A stretch of 64,000 nucleotides of DNA, taken from IMG/VR virus record IMGVR_UViG_3300021420_000022, positions 1 through 64,000 of that record; one strand, 5' to 3'. The DNA comes from a virus. The notes below the pieces were generated by a model. The model saw only the letters and a list, made by a program, of their open reading frames with translations, did not search any database and was not told the DNA's origin. Each line of letters starts with the position of its first letter. The stretch's first letter is position 1. Below are positions 52,378-59,299 of the stretch, one piece after another. The position numbers were made by a program, and so were the translations under genes.

Positions 52378-52653
52378 ATGTCCTATAAAATCGAAGTTTC
52401 CCCGGTGTCCGCCGATCTCACGCTCCGCGATCTACCAGACGGCGCGCTAGCTATCGTGCTGGACGGCGAATTCAAGGGCGAGCTCTTCTATAAGAACGTC
52501 GCAGGCCTGCACAGCATCTCTGGCAACCGTTACTGGCCGTCAGCGTACGCTGAACGGTCCCAGGGCGGCCTGAACCACTACCAAGGGCCGCTAGACGCCC
52601 GTTGCCGCCAAGTTGTGGCCGGTGACGTTCTGGCGGTGCTGGGTAACGCCTGA
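52378..52653 (+). CDS. early hypothetical protein, 91 aa
   Basis: First gene after the control region, SD GGAGGCAACC before ATG 52378. Small alpha/beta protein (IEVSPVSADLTLRDLPDGALAIVL) with a Tyr/Gly-rich middle. No family recognised. Own promoter and first position suggest an immediate-early takeover factor. Confidence 0.6.
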   Translation: MSYKIEVSPVSADLTLRDLPDGALAIVLDGEFKGELFYKNVAGLHSISGNRYWPSAYAERSQGGLNHYQGPLDARCRQVVAGDVLAVLGNA

Positions 52654-52688
52654 AAGACTCGGGCTGTCAAGTTTTGTATCGAAATTAC

Positions 52689-52718
52689 TTGACAGCCCTA
52701 ACCGTTTTCAGGTAGCAT
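52689..52718 (+). promoter_or_regulatory. early promoter 2
   Basis: TTGACA 52689-52694 and TAGCAT 52713-52718 with an 18-bp spacer. An ATG (52725) sits 6 nt after the -10; the SD-led ATG is 52737. Confidence 0.65.
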
Positions 52719-52736
52719 CTAGATATGGAGGCAACA

Positions 52737-53117
52737 ATGACACCCGAACAGATCGAAAAGCAGGCCATCAACACCGAAGATCGCATCAAGGAAATTCTCC
52801 ACAACTGGCATGAGGCTGGCCGGGCCGAATTCGAGCACGACTATCCCGGTCTGGCAGCGTCCCCGAATCTCAATTACGACTCCGCCCAGCAAGCCAAGCA
52901 CTATCACATTGGCGCAAAGTACATCCGGCTGGATGTCGGCGGCTCCGGCGCTTTCATGCTCGATTCACACACCGGCCTGATCTACGGAATTAAGGCCTAC
53001 GGCGTCCCAGACAAGAAGAAGATCGCTGGCGATGTCTCAGACCCCAACTTCACCGGCGCGTCGCTCCACCCTCTGCGCTTTCGTCGCGGAGCGTTCAATT
53101 TTGCAGGGAGGAACTAA
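52737..53117 (+). CDS. early hypothetical protein, 126 aa
   Basis: Start at 52737 by analogy with sister genes (GGAGGCAACA then ATG); an in-frame ATG at 52725 overlaps the SD and would give a leaderless MEATM start. Mixed helix then beta: KYIRLDVGGSGAFMLDSHTGLIYGIKAYG. Likely a small early protein; no known function. Confidence 0.6.
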   Translation: MTPEQIEKQAINTEDRIKEILHNWHEAGRAEFEHDYPGLAASPNLNYDSAQQAKHYHIGAKYIRLDVGGSGAFMLDSHTGLIYGIKAYGVPDKKKIAGDVSDPNFTGASLHPLRFRRGAFNFAGRN

Positions 53118-53719
53118 TGAGCAAAGCCAACAAGGCCGTTGCAGCGGGCTCCTGCCAAGCCTGCGGTCGCGTTCAGAAACTCCCGAACGATCTGCTGGCA
53201 TTGCACGGCTACTCAGTGCAATGGAATACCTTCGTCGGCCAGTGCCCCGGCTCGAAGCACCTATCATACGAACAATCGTGCACTCTGATCAAGCGATTCA
53301 TTGCCAGCGCGAGGGAGAGCCGCGCAGCTATTCAGGCGCGCATCGATGAACTCAACCAACCGGCCACGCAGCCGAAAGCATGGGTTAGCGAATACATACC
53401 AGCGACCTGGCAGAATCGTCACAGTCGCTATCAGGACCGCGAAGTCTCCCTGTTCTCACATCGCGAGCAATACGTCAATAGCGACGACACCTATCTCAAC
53501 ATCTGGTATCTAAATCTCGAAGGCAAACAGGAGCGAATGAGCACGCGTGGAATATATTCCAGCACAGTTCTCGACGCGGCCACTGAACTGAACAAAAAGT
53601 TTGCCGAACAGCAGCTCGCGCCACGTGTCAAGCAACTCGATGAGTACATCCGCTGGCAACAGAAGCGTGTAATCGACTGGAAACTAAGGCCCTTACGGGA
53701 CCTGAAAGAAGTGAGATAG
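53117..53719 (+). CDS. early zinc-binding protein, 200 aa
   Basis: N-terminal CQACGRVQKLPNDLLALHGYSVQW followed by CPGSKHLSYEQSC is a recurring small-phage-protein motif (C-x2-CGR ... HGY ... C-x-G). The C-terminal 110 residues are helical and charged. Coupled to the preceding gene (TAATG). A nucleic-acid-binding role is plausible but unproven. Confidence 0.6.
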   Translation: MSKANKAVAAGSCQACGRVQKLPNDLLALHGYSVQWNTFVGQCPGSKHLSYEQSCTLIKRFIASARESRAAIQARIDELNQPATQPKAWVSEYIPATWQNRHSRYQDREVSLFSHREQYVNSDDTYLNIWYLNLEGKQERMSTRGIYSSTVLDAATELNKKFAEQQLAPRVKQLDEYIRWQQKRVIDWKLRPLRDLKEVR

Positions 53720-53722
53720 GGC

Positions 53723-53753
53723 TTGACAGCTCGGCCTGGTTTCAAGGTATCAT
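53723..53753 (+). promoter_or_regulatory. early promoter 3
   Basis: TTGACA 53723-53728, TATCAT 53748-53753, spacer 19 bp (longer than the usual 17). Followed at 53760 by ATGGAGGACACGATG, the same leader as its sisters, with ATG at 53772 as likely start. Confidence 0.6.
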
Positions 53754-53771
53754 CTAGGCATGGAGGACACG

Positions 53772-55187
53772 ATGCCAATCTATAAAGTTCCCGAAGAGAA
53801 TTTGCCGAAACTCACTGCACAGATCGAGAAGTTGCAAAAGCGCGCCGCGAAGCTGAATGTCGGCGAGATCACTTTCACGTTGCTAGACTACAAAGAAGTC
53901 GAATATATGAAGAACGGCTTTCCGCGAATTCGCCGAATTCATGATGTCGAGATCGATGGCGCAGCACCGAAGATTGCTGGCTGGACTTTCGCCGCCACGA
54001 TTCAACCGATGGTCGACGAGGACGGCAATGTCCTCGGCAACATCCTCCGCGTTGTTCCGGGCACCGAATTCACGATTCCCGCGAAGTACCGCGACGCCGT
54101 AAACAACTGCGACCACTGCCACACTGATCGACGCCGCAACGACACTTTCGTGCTGCGTTATGAGTCACGAGACTCTCAGGACCGCTGGCAGTGGAAGCAG
54201 GTAGGCCGGAACTGCCTGCGCGACTTCCTCGGCCACCAGTCGCCGGAAGCGTACGCCACAATGGCGCAAATTCTGATCGACGCGGCGACGCTGGGCGAGC
54301 TGGCCGGAGACGATGGTTATGACGGAGCGGGCAGCGGTCACCGCATCGAACGCTTCGCGGCGGAGGAGTTTTTGACCATAGCTGCCGCGATGATTCGCAC
54401 GTACGGGTTTCGCAGCAACAAGACGGCTCGTGAATTCGGCGGTCAGTCCACCTCTGGTTCTATCGACGAATTCGTGAACTGCGGTCCTGAGGCACGCAAG
54501 AAGAACTTCAAAGCGTACACCGTCACGGATGCCGACAAGCAGCAGGCCGCTGATGTTTACGCGTGGCTGCAAGGCCTCCAGAACGATGCGCGCATCGAGT
54601 CGAACGATTACCTCTACAACCTGTCATTGTTGGGGCGCGGTGCAACGTTCACCACACGCAACTTTGGTCTCGCCACCTCGGCTATCGCAACGTGGGCGAA
54701 AGAGCAAGAGCGCGAGATCAACCGCCGCAAGCGCTTCGAGGACGATGCAAAATCTCAGTATGTCGGAACGATAGGCGAGCGCATCGTGTTCACCGCGACC
54801 GTGGTCTACACCAACAAATATGAATCGGATTTTGGTATCTCTCACTTCTGCAAATTCAAGACGGACGACGGCAACATCCTCGCCTACTTCGCGTCTAACG
54901 ACATGGGCTGGGCGACAGAGCGGAAGGTTACACTCAAGGGCACCGTCAAGAAGCAAGAAGAGCGCAAGGGCGTCAAGACGACCACAGTGACCCGATGCTC
55001 GCTGTTCGTTCCGAAAGACGCGGAGAAAGCAATCAAGAAGTTACAGCACGCGATCTCGAAAGGTATCTGGTATGGCGACGGGCCTCACCGCGATGACTAC
55101 GATGAGTGTCGCGAAGCCGAGAAATTAATTCTGAAGTTGATCGACGAACTAACTCAAAGCGGTCAGCCCCAACTGGAGGTGAAATGA
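53772..55187 (+). CDS. conserved phage/plasmid-type protein with C-terminal OB-like region, 471 aa
   Basis: After the leader ATG, N-terminal helix (AQIEKLQKRAAKLNVG) then beta-rich DYKEVEYMKNGFPR. A CDHCHTDRRRNDTFVLR motif at about residue 112 and WKQVGRNCLRDFLG follow. The last 140 residues (GERIVFTATVVYTNKY ... FASNDMGWATERKVTLKGTVKK) look like an OB fold, often found in ssDNA- or nucleotide-binding proteins. Such proteins are common in phages and plasmids with no assigned role. Confidence 0.6.
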   Translation: MPIYKVPEENLPKLTAQIEKLQKRAAKLNVGEITFTLLDYKEVEYMKNGFPRIRRIHDVEIDGAAPKIAGWTFAATIQPMVDEDGNVLGNILRVVPGTEFTIPAKYRDAVNNCDHCHTDRRRNDTFVLRYESRDSQDRWQWKQVGRNCLRDFLGHQSPEAYATMAQILIDAATLGELAGDDGYDGAGSGHRIERFAAEEFLTIAAAMIRTYGFRSNKTAREFGGQSTSGSIDEFVNCGPEARKKNFKAYTVTDADKQQAADVYAWLQGLQNDARIESNDYLYNLSLLGRGATFTTRNFGLATSAIATWAKEQEREINRRKRFEDDAKSQYVGTIGERIVFTATVVYTNKYESDFGISHFCKFKTDDGNILAYFASNDMGWATERKVTLKGTVKKQEERKGVKTTTVTRCSLFVPKDAEKAIKKLQHAISKGIWYGDGPHRDDYDECREAEKLILKLIDELTQSGQPQLEVK

Positions 55188-55390
55188 GAATTCATCCGAG
55201 CATCACGATTGACCAAGTTGTAGAAGCTGTTGAAAGGCGGATGACCAGTTTGGACAATCCCGGCTTCTGCATTGTTTGCGGCGCGGAGGCCGACGGCTGC
55301 GAGCCTGACGCCCGAAAGTACGAATGCGAATCTTGCGGCAAACGCGGCGTCTATGGTGCTGAAGAACTACTTCTAATAATGGCGGCATAA
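55184..55390 (+). CDS. small zinc-ribbon protein, 68 aa
   Basis: ATG 55184 in an ATGA overlap. Core NPGFCIVCGAEADGCEPDARKYECESCGKRG (residues 25-55): two C-x2-C pairs, a zinc ribbon, followed by GVYGAEELLL. A widely spread small phage family with unknown function. Confidence 0.65.
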   Translation: MRIHPSITIDQVVEAVERRMTSLDNPGFCIVCGAEADGCEPDARKYECESCGKRGVYGAEELLLIMAA

Positions 55391-55400
55391 TGGGGGCAAA

Positions 55401-55982
55401 ATGAGAACACTTCTGATCGCTCTATTTCTCTCGACACTAGGTGGCGGTCTTGTAATCTCACAGGCCGCCTATGAGCCCGGCCCACGCTCAACCACGAGGC
55501 TAGCGCGAGCACAAACACCCGACACTATCAAGTCGGGGATTCGGTCCGAACGTATCGAAAAGTTTCTCAAGCAGCAGGCTCGCGTTGCACGCATGCTTTA
55601 CCTGTCACATGGCTGCAGCGACGCTTACGCGGACCTGACCGCACGCACGGCCTACGAATACGGACTACCAGTTCGACTGGTCGCTAGCGTGGTGATTGTC
55701 GAATCGACCTGCCGCCCACGGGTCGTATCGAGCGAGGGCGCGGTGGGGCTGATGCAGGTCAGCCTGATCTGGCATATTGGCCGCCATCAGCTGGAGGACC
55801 CAGCGTTCAATCTGAGGAAAGGATCGGAGATTTTGGCGCGGTACACTCGGCAGTATGGCCTACGTGAAGGTCTGCATCACTACAATGGCATGGGAATGGG
55901 GTGTCCGGCCTGTGACGCGGGATATACAGACAAGGTGCTGCTAGTCGCTGGCCTTGCGCCCTACAGTGCAGGCACGCGTTAG
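55401..55982 (+). CDS. lytic transglycosylase, SLT-type (GH23), 193 aa
   Basis: Signal peptide (MRTLLIALFLSTLGGGLVISQ). Catalytic glutamate in SVVIVESTCRPR, then SSEGAVGLMQVSLIWH and later GSEILARYTRQYG with HHYNGMGMG: standard soluble lytic transglycosylase motifs. Cleaves peptidoglycan glycan strands with 1,6-anhydro formation; role in lysis or DNA entry. SD GGGG. Small compared with bacterial Slt70. Confidence 0.85.
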   Translation: MRTLLIALFLSTLGGGLVISQAAYEPGPRSTTRLARAQTPDTIKSGIRSERIEKFLKQQARVARMLYLSHGCSDAYADLTARTAYEYGLPVRLVASVVIVESTCRPRVVSSEGAVGLMQVSLIWHIGRHQLEDPAFNLRKGSEILARYTRQYGLREGLHHYNGMGMGCPACDAGYTDKVLLVAGLAPYSAGTR

Positions 55983-55997
55983 CGCCTATGGAACGGT

Positions 55998-56035
55998 GTA
56001 CCCGAATAGGGTACGCTAGTCCCCGAAAAGGGTAC
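55998..56035 (+). promoter_or_regulatory. operator-like repeat pair upstream of early promoter 4
   Basis: GTACCC-GAATA-GGGTAC (55998-56014) is a perfect 6-bp inverted repeat. A close copy (CCCGAAAAGGGTACG, 56022-56036) follows 21 bp later, two helix turns apart. Placement just before the -35 at 56052 suggests a repressor-binding site. A terminator for the transglycosylase transcript is less likely without a T-run. Confidence 0.5.
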
Positions 56036-56051
56036 GGCCTAAAAATAGGTG

Positions 56052-56080
56052 TTGACACGGTTTCGGCATTCTGGTAGCAT
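56052..56080 (+). promoter_or_regulatory. early promoter 4
   Basis: TTGACA 56052-56057, 17-bp spacer, TAGCAT 56075-56080; same leader as early promoters 2 and 3 (ATGGAGGCAACCATG). Confidence 0.75.
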
Positions 56081-56098
56081 TTAGACATGGAGGCAACC

Positions 56099-56287
56099 AT
56101 GCAAAGGATAATAGCTCAGCGCGTAGTCAACACGAAGGCGCATCTTCAAGAAGTTCTCGACCAATTTGTTCAGGACGAGGCAGACGCGATCTACATCACG
56201 AATGCGGACGGCGAGCCAGTGCTGATCAAGCTGTTTGAGGAGACCCTCACGGACGGCTCGATCGTCTACAATCTGGTGATAAGCTAA
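56099..56287 (+). CDS. small protein, 62 aa
   Basis: Start 56099 behind GGAGGCAACC; an in-frame ATG at 56087 adds MEAT. N-terminal helix, then beta strands (DAIYITNADGEPVLIKLFEE, SIVYNLVIS), so a compact alpha/beta protein. TAATG overlap to the next gene. No known role. Confidence 0.6.
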   Translation: MQRIIAQRVVNTKAHLQEVLDQFVQDEADAIYITNADGEPVLIKLFEETLTDGSIVYNLVIS

Positions 56288-56526
56288 TGACAAACCGCGA
56301 AACGTTTCTCGCAACCTATCACGAGCAGTTGCGCAACGCCATCCTGACCCACCCGGAAGAGTACGCTTACCCGGTCAGCGAGCTGGAATTCGTGTTTGCG
56401 CGCATGACCGCCGCTATCGAGCGGGGCTCGTTTAGCAAAGACTCTCCGGCCTTCCGGGCGACGTGCAAGGCCCTCGGCATCAACCACACTTATAAGGCGA
56501 TCAAGGCCTACTTGGAGGCACAATGA
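56287..56526 (+). CDS. small phage protein, 79 aa
   Basis: Mostly helical: FLATYHEQLRNAILTHPEEYAY then FVFARMTAAIERGSFSKDSPAFRATCKALGI, a pattern seen in many phages. Translationally coupled (TAATG) and overlapping the next gene by 4 nt. Function unknown. Confidence 0.6.
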   Translation: MTNRETFLATYHEQLRNAILTHPEEYAYPVSELEFVFARMTAAIERGSFSKDSPAFRATCKALGINHTYKAIKAYLEAQ

Positions 56527-56756
56527 TCGACTTCACGATAGGCGATCTAGTCACGGTACGATTCACTAACTCTCACCGCCAATTCGAGTTTGTTGGCCGG
56601 GTTGTCGGTAAGACCAAAAATTACTGGAAGATCGAGGCGGTCACCTCGCCGTACCCGCAGGAGCAACCCGGGCGGGTCTTCCATATCCCAACGTCAGAGT
56701 CGCGGACCTACTCTGCTAACAATTGCATCGCAGGGTTCGCGCCGGAGGCACAATGA
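56523..56756 (+). CDS. small beta-barrel-like protein, 77 aa
   Basis: Strands FTIGDLVTVRFTN, QFEFVGRVVGKTKNYWKIEAV and VFHIPT suggest an SH3-like or OB-like barrel. ATGA overlap with the previous gene. No family recognised. Confidence 0.55.
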   Translation: MIDFTIGDLVTVRFTNSHRQFEFVGRVVGKTKNYWKIEAVTSPYPQEQPGRVFHIPTSESRTYSANNCIAGFAPEAQ

Positions 56757-57019
56757 AAGTTCGCGCTGGATCGAAGTACATCTTCTACCCGAACATGCTC
56801 GACCGCATAGACGGTCGCACCGAGCTCGTACCCGGCTCCATCGTGACTGTAGTCCGGATGCCTGGCTGCCCGCCGCCGAACACGATGAATCACGCGCATG
56901 TGAACTACAACGGCAGGTTCGCTGGGCTCGTCCACACTAACTCGCTCCACTCACTGAAGGACAAACAGCTCGTGATCGACGCTATTAAGCGCGATCTCGC
57001 GAAGGTGAAGCATGAATAG
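56753..57019 (+). CDS. small beta-barrel-like protein, 88 aa
   Basis: Start 56753 in ATGA overlap (MKVRAGSKYIFYPNMLDR). Strands VPGSIVTVVRMPG and HVNYNGRFAGLVHTNSL suggest an SH3-like fold, possibly related to its neighbour. C-terminal basic helix. Unknown role. Confidence 0.55.
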   Translation: MKVRAGSKYIFYPNMLDRIDGRTELVPGSIVTVVRMPGCPPPNTMNHAHVNYNGRFAGLVHTNSLHSLKDKQLVIDAIKRDLAKVKHE

Positions 57020-57440
57020 GCGAGCGCCATTTCAGTACATCAGCTCGCGGAAGTTGCGAGCGAAAGGCGGACATCCGGACGAGTCCAACGATTGCAGCGT
57101 TCGTGCGTTAGTGAGTGCCACGGGGTTGCCCTATTCAACAGCGCATGACATTATGACAGCATCCGGACGGCCCCCAAGAAAAGGTTGGCATACAGATAAG
57201 GGCCTCAAAGTTCTCGCTGAATTGGGCGCAATCAAGTTTTCAGAAATTGATCTGGTTAATCATTGGCCGCTTAAACCCATTACGCTCAGCACTCTGTTGC
57301 GGCGTTTGCCAGTCGGTCGCTATGTCTGCCATACTTGTGGTCATGCTTTTGCCTTGATTGATGGGGTGGTTCACGATAACCGCGCTCCCGGCCTTAATAC
57401 TCGGATTGAGCAATGCTGGAGAATCGAGGAGGTAAAATGA
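57012..57440 (+). CDS. papain-like cysteine-protease-fold protein, 142 aa
   Basis: Cys in DESNDCSVRALVSATGLPY (about residue 28) and His in RYVCHTCGHAFALIDGVVHDN (about residue 111, followed by Asp-Asn) fit the Cys/His order of C39/papain-type folds, common in small phage proteins. Whether it is an active peptidase or a scaffold is unknown. SD GAAGGTGAAGC. Confidence 0.6.
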   Translation: MNRRAPFQYISSRKLRAKGGHPDESNDCSVRALVSATGLPYSTAHDIMTASGRPPRKGWHTDKGLKVLAELGAIKFSEIDLVNHWPLKPITLSTLLRRLPVGRYVCHTCGHAFALIDGVVHDNRAPGLNTRIEQCWRIEEVK

Positions 57441-57601
57441 TAGCTTGGCTTTTGTCAAAACTGTTTCCGCCGAAGGAACCGATCTATCACGTGTACCGGC
57501 GCGAGACCAAAAAGATTCCGATCCGCAACCCGTGGGTCGAGGGATTCCACGCCGACGACTTCAAGGACGCGGACTCCTTTGGTCTGGAGTTATTCAAATG
57601 A
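57437..57601 (+). CDS. small membrane-proximal protein, 54 aa
   Basis: ATG 57437 in ATGA overlap. Short N-terminal hydrophobic start (MIAWLLSKLFPP), then charged (HADDFKDADSFGLELFK). Overlaps the next start. No family recognised. Confidence 0.5.
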   Translation: MIAWLLSKLFPPKEPIYHVYRRETKKIPIRNPWVEGFHADDFKDADSFGLELFK

Positions 57602-57720
57602 AATGCACAGCGGCGGATATGCGCGGGCAGGAATGCAAGCCGGTCGAAGGTAAGTACGATGGGAAGCCGCAGATGTATTGTGCGCGCTGCGGGAGGAAGG
57701 TAAACGATGCGACGAAGTGA
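57598..57720 (+). CDS. tiny zinc-ribbon protein, 40 aa
   Basis: ATG 57598 in an ATGA overlap. Residues MKCTAADMRGQECKPVEG and YCARCGRKVND give four Cys spaced for a zinc ribbon. Many similar phage micro-ribbons occur here, suggesting a group of nucleic-acid-binding regulators. Confidence 0.55.
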   Translation: MKCTAADMRGQECKPVEGKYDGKPQMYCARCGRKVNDATK

Positions 57721-57913
57721 GCCGTTGCCTGAGTGGCCGGAGCGAAAACATCATCTGAATCGCAAGAAGCACACCGTCCGATGGTGCAAGGGTGTCGTTG
57801 GCCGTGAGCATATCACGAAACAAGTCCCGTGGCCTGCAGCTCCGAGGTCAGGGTGGATTGTTGATCTATGTTTGCGATGCGGTAAGCAGTTAAATTTACG
57901 GAGACCGAAATGA
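57707..57913 (+). CDS. small basic zinc-ribbon-like protein, 68 aa
   Basis: SD GGAAGG. N-terminal Arg/His-rich segment, then WCKGVVGREHITKQVPW and LCLRCGKQLNLRRPK: a C ... C-x2-C ribbon with a basic tail. Overlaps the previous gene by 14 nt. Nucleic-acid binding is plausible. Confidence 0.55.
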   Translation: MRRSEPLPEWPERKHHLNRKKHTVRWCKGVVGREHITKQVPWPAAPRSGWIVDLCLRCGKQLNLRRPK

Positions 57914-58101
57914 AGTCGTGGTATAAACCCGAGCGCCGAATATTTTTCTTCTGGCGTCGTTGTTTCTGCGGCGGCCTCATCTGGCCGCTCACTAGGTATC
58001 ACTGGAACTCGCAAGGCGAATTGAAACCAAATAAACCCCGGCCCGATGTCTTCAGCAAGCACGACAGCGGATCGGACCCAAGGAGGCAGTATGATTTTTG
58101 A
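57910..58101 (+). CDS. small basic hypothetical protein, 63 aa
   Basis: ATGA overlap with previous gene. Basic/aromatic segment (RRIFFFWRRCFCGGLIWPLTRYHW) then polar C-terminus. Short hydrophobic part could be membrane-associated. Unknown function. Confidence 0.45.
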   Translation: MKSWYKPERRIFFFWRRCFCGGLIWPLTRYHWNSQGELKPNKPRPDVFSKHDSGSDPRRQYDF

Positions 58102-58345
58102 TTTGCATCTGACAGAAGGATTTCGTGGCGTCACGGTACGACCTTTAACGAGCAAAGGTTTCTCTTTCGTATTCAACGAAATTGAAACAACGATAGTCGG
58201 CGCTCGAAATCTGTACGATGAGGCTATCGAACGAGACCTGCACGTCTCATTTGAGACCGCCGCAACGCGAGACTTGATCACTGGAGGTGGGCGATACAAG
58301 CAAGCGTTGCAGGACCCCCACGCTGACCCGGAGGCTGCGGTATGA
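58091..58345 (+). CDS. hypothetical protein, 84 aa
   Basis: ATG 58091 follows AAGGAGGCAGT. Alpha/beta with GFSFVFNEIETTIVGARNLYDEAIERDL. Overlaps both neighbours slightly. No family recognised. Confidence 0.5.
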   Translation: MIFDLHLTEGFRGVTVRPLTSKGFSFVFNEIETTIVGARNLYDEAIERDLHVSFETAATRDLITGGGRYKQALQDPHADPEAAV

Positions 58346-58551
58346 AACATCTCAAAGCAAAGTCGGTCGACATCACAATCCCGACTTGTAAGCCTGTCGA
58401 TTATCAAATTGAGCAGGCCGTTGAAGCAATCGGACAGCTCGCACTTCGAGGTAAACTGGACTACTGCGCGAAGTGCGGGCATCGTCAGGGATACATTTTC
58501 TATGCCGCCGAAGTGCGAGAAGTCCTTCGAAAGTTGGTGAGTCATGAGTGA
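58342..58551 (+). CDS. small protein with CxxC, 69 aa
   Basis: Contains LDYCAKCGHRQGYIF, a single C-x2-C-G-H. ATGA overlap with the previous gene. Helical N-terminus (QIEQAVEAIGQLAL). Unknown function. Confidence 0.5.
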   Translation: MKHLKAKSVDITIPTCKPVDYQIEQAVEAIGQLALRGKLDYCAKCGHRQGYIFYAAEVREVLRKLVSHE

Positions 58552-58711
58552 AGACAGTATCAAGCCGGGCTACAGCGACCACGTCTGCCACTTCTGCGGT
58601 AAGCGTGACGCGGGCTACCTCCGCCCTGTGGATGTCACGAAGCCGCACGGAAAATATTTCGACGCGTGCGAGAAGTGTGCGCGCAAAGCTTTTGAAGGAG
58701 AAAAGAAATGA
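58544..58711 (+). CDS. small zinc-ribbon protein, 55 aa
   Basis: ATG 58544 overlaps the previous stop. HVCHFCGKRDAG ... YFDACEKCARKAFEG gives two C-x2-C pairs, a zinc ribbon. Coupled to the next gene (ATGA at 58708). Confidence 0.6.
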   Translation: MSEDSIKPGYSDHVCHFCGKRDAGYLRPVDVTKPHGKYFDACEKCARKAFEGEKK

Positions 58712-58857
58712 CACGTCCACTGTTTGAAATTTGGCAGGACGGCGAGAACTGGCACGCACAAATGAAGAACTATGTCGCAACATTCGGATCGAAAGGCATG
58801 GCGGAGCGTTACGTCGCCGCCATAAAGAAAATGGCAGAACAGAATAAAAAAGCTTGA
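58708..58857 (+). CDS. small early protein, 49 aa
   Basis: Begins MTRPLFEIWQDGENWHAQMK, then a helix AERYVAAIKKMAEQNKKA. Its TGA stop (58855-58857) lies inside the -35 box of the next promoter. No family recognised. Confidence 0.5.
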   Translation: MTRPLFEIWQDGENWHAQMKNYVATFGSKGMAERYVAAIKKMAEQNKKA

Positions 58858-58882
58858 CAAACTTTTCGGATTCTGATACAGA
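58854..58882 (+). promoter_or_regulatory. promoter 5, drives the structured RNA
   Basis: TTGACA 58854-58859 overlapping the previous stop codon, a 17-bp spacer, TACAGA 58877-58882. Predicted start near 58889, which is the first base of a stem. Unlike promoters 1-4, it is not followed by an SD-ATG leader. Confidence 0.7.
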
Positions 58883-58888
58883 ATCCGG

Positions 58889-59266
58889 TCTCGGGGTCGC
58901 CGCGACCTAATAGGTCGACCGTTTAATCCGAGAAAACCAAGACGCGGCCACGGCGGAGAGCGGTAAGTCGGCAACCAGCGAAAACAATCAGCTGCTCCCG
59001 ACACCGTGGATCAAAGCGAAGGGCCGCGCAGAACCGGCGATGAAACCTTAACTGGGGTTAAAAGTCCCTCAGACGTTGCTAGAGGTACCCCGCTTACGTG
59101 GCGGAATGGCGCAACGTTGGATGCAGGTTAGAACCCTGCCTTCGCCTTATTTTTGGCAGTCATGCACTTGCTACGCGAACAGCACCCACGTAAGTCCGAG
59201 CGCGGTGGGGCGCGTAGCGGGCCAAAGGACTAGGGTCTGATCAACCCTTGGTGCGTGATTGCCAAA
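58889..59266 (+). ncRNA. large structured non-coding RNA, about 380 nt
   Basis: No convincing gene, but dense complementarity. TCTCGG (58889) pairs with CCGAGA (58928). Inside, CGACC (58903-58907) can pair either GGTCG (58895) or AGGTCG (58912), a switch-like choice. CGCGGCC (58943) pairs GGCCGCG (59022), with CCACGG/CCGTGG and GTCGG/CCGAC nested. GGGG (59054)/CCCC (59088) encloses CCTC/GAGG. GCAGG-TTAGAAC-CCTGC (59123-59139) is tRNA T-arm-like. A 16-bp helix (59152-59167 with 59251-59266, two G-T pairs) closes GCTACGCG/CGCGTAGC and CCAAAGG/CCCTTGG hairpins. The HNH gene follows at once. Confidence 0.7.
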
Positions 59267-59299
59267 CGATTTGGGCCTAAAAATTCATGGGGTAAACTG

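Noticed and set aside
59100-59146. Complete tRNA around the T-arm-like hairpin
   Set aside because: Only about 47 nt lie between the possible acceptor halves, with no anticodon arm or CCA, and the acceptor pairing is poor.
58889-59266. Group I intron
   Set aside because: I could not find the conserved P/Q/R/S core sequences or a split gene on either side; kept as an unassigned structured RNA.
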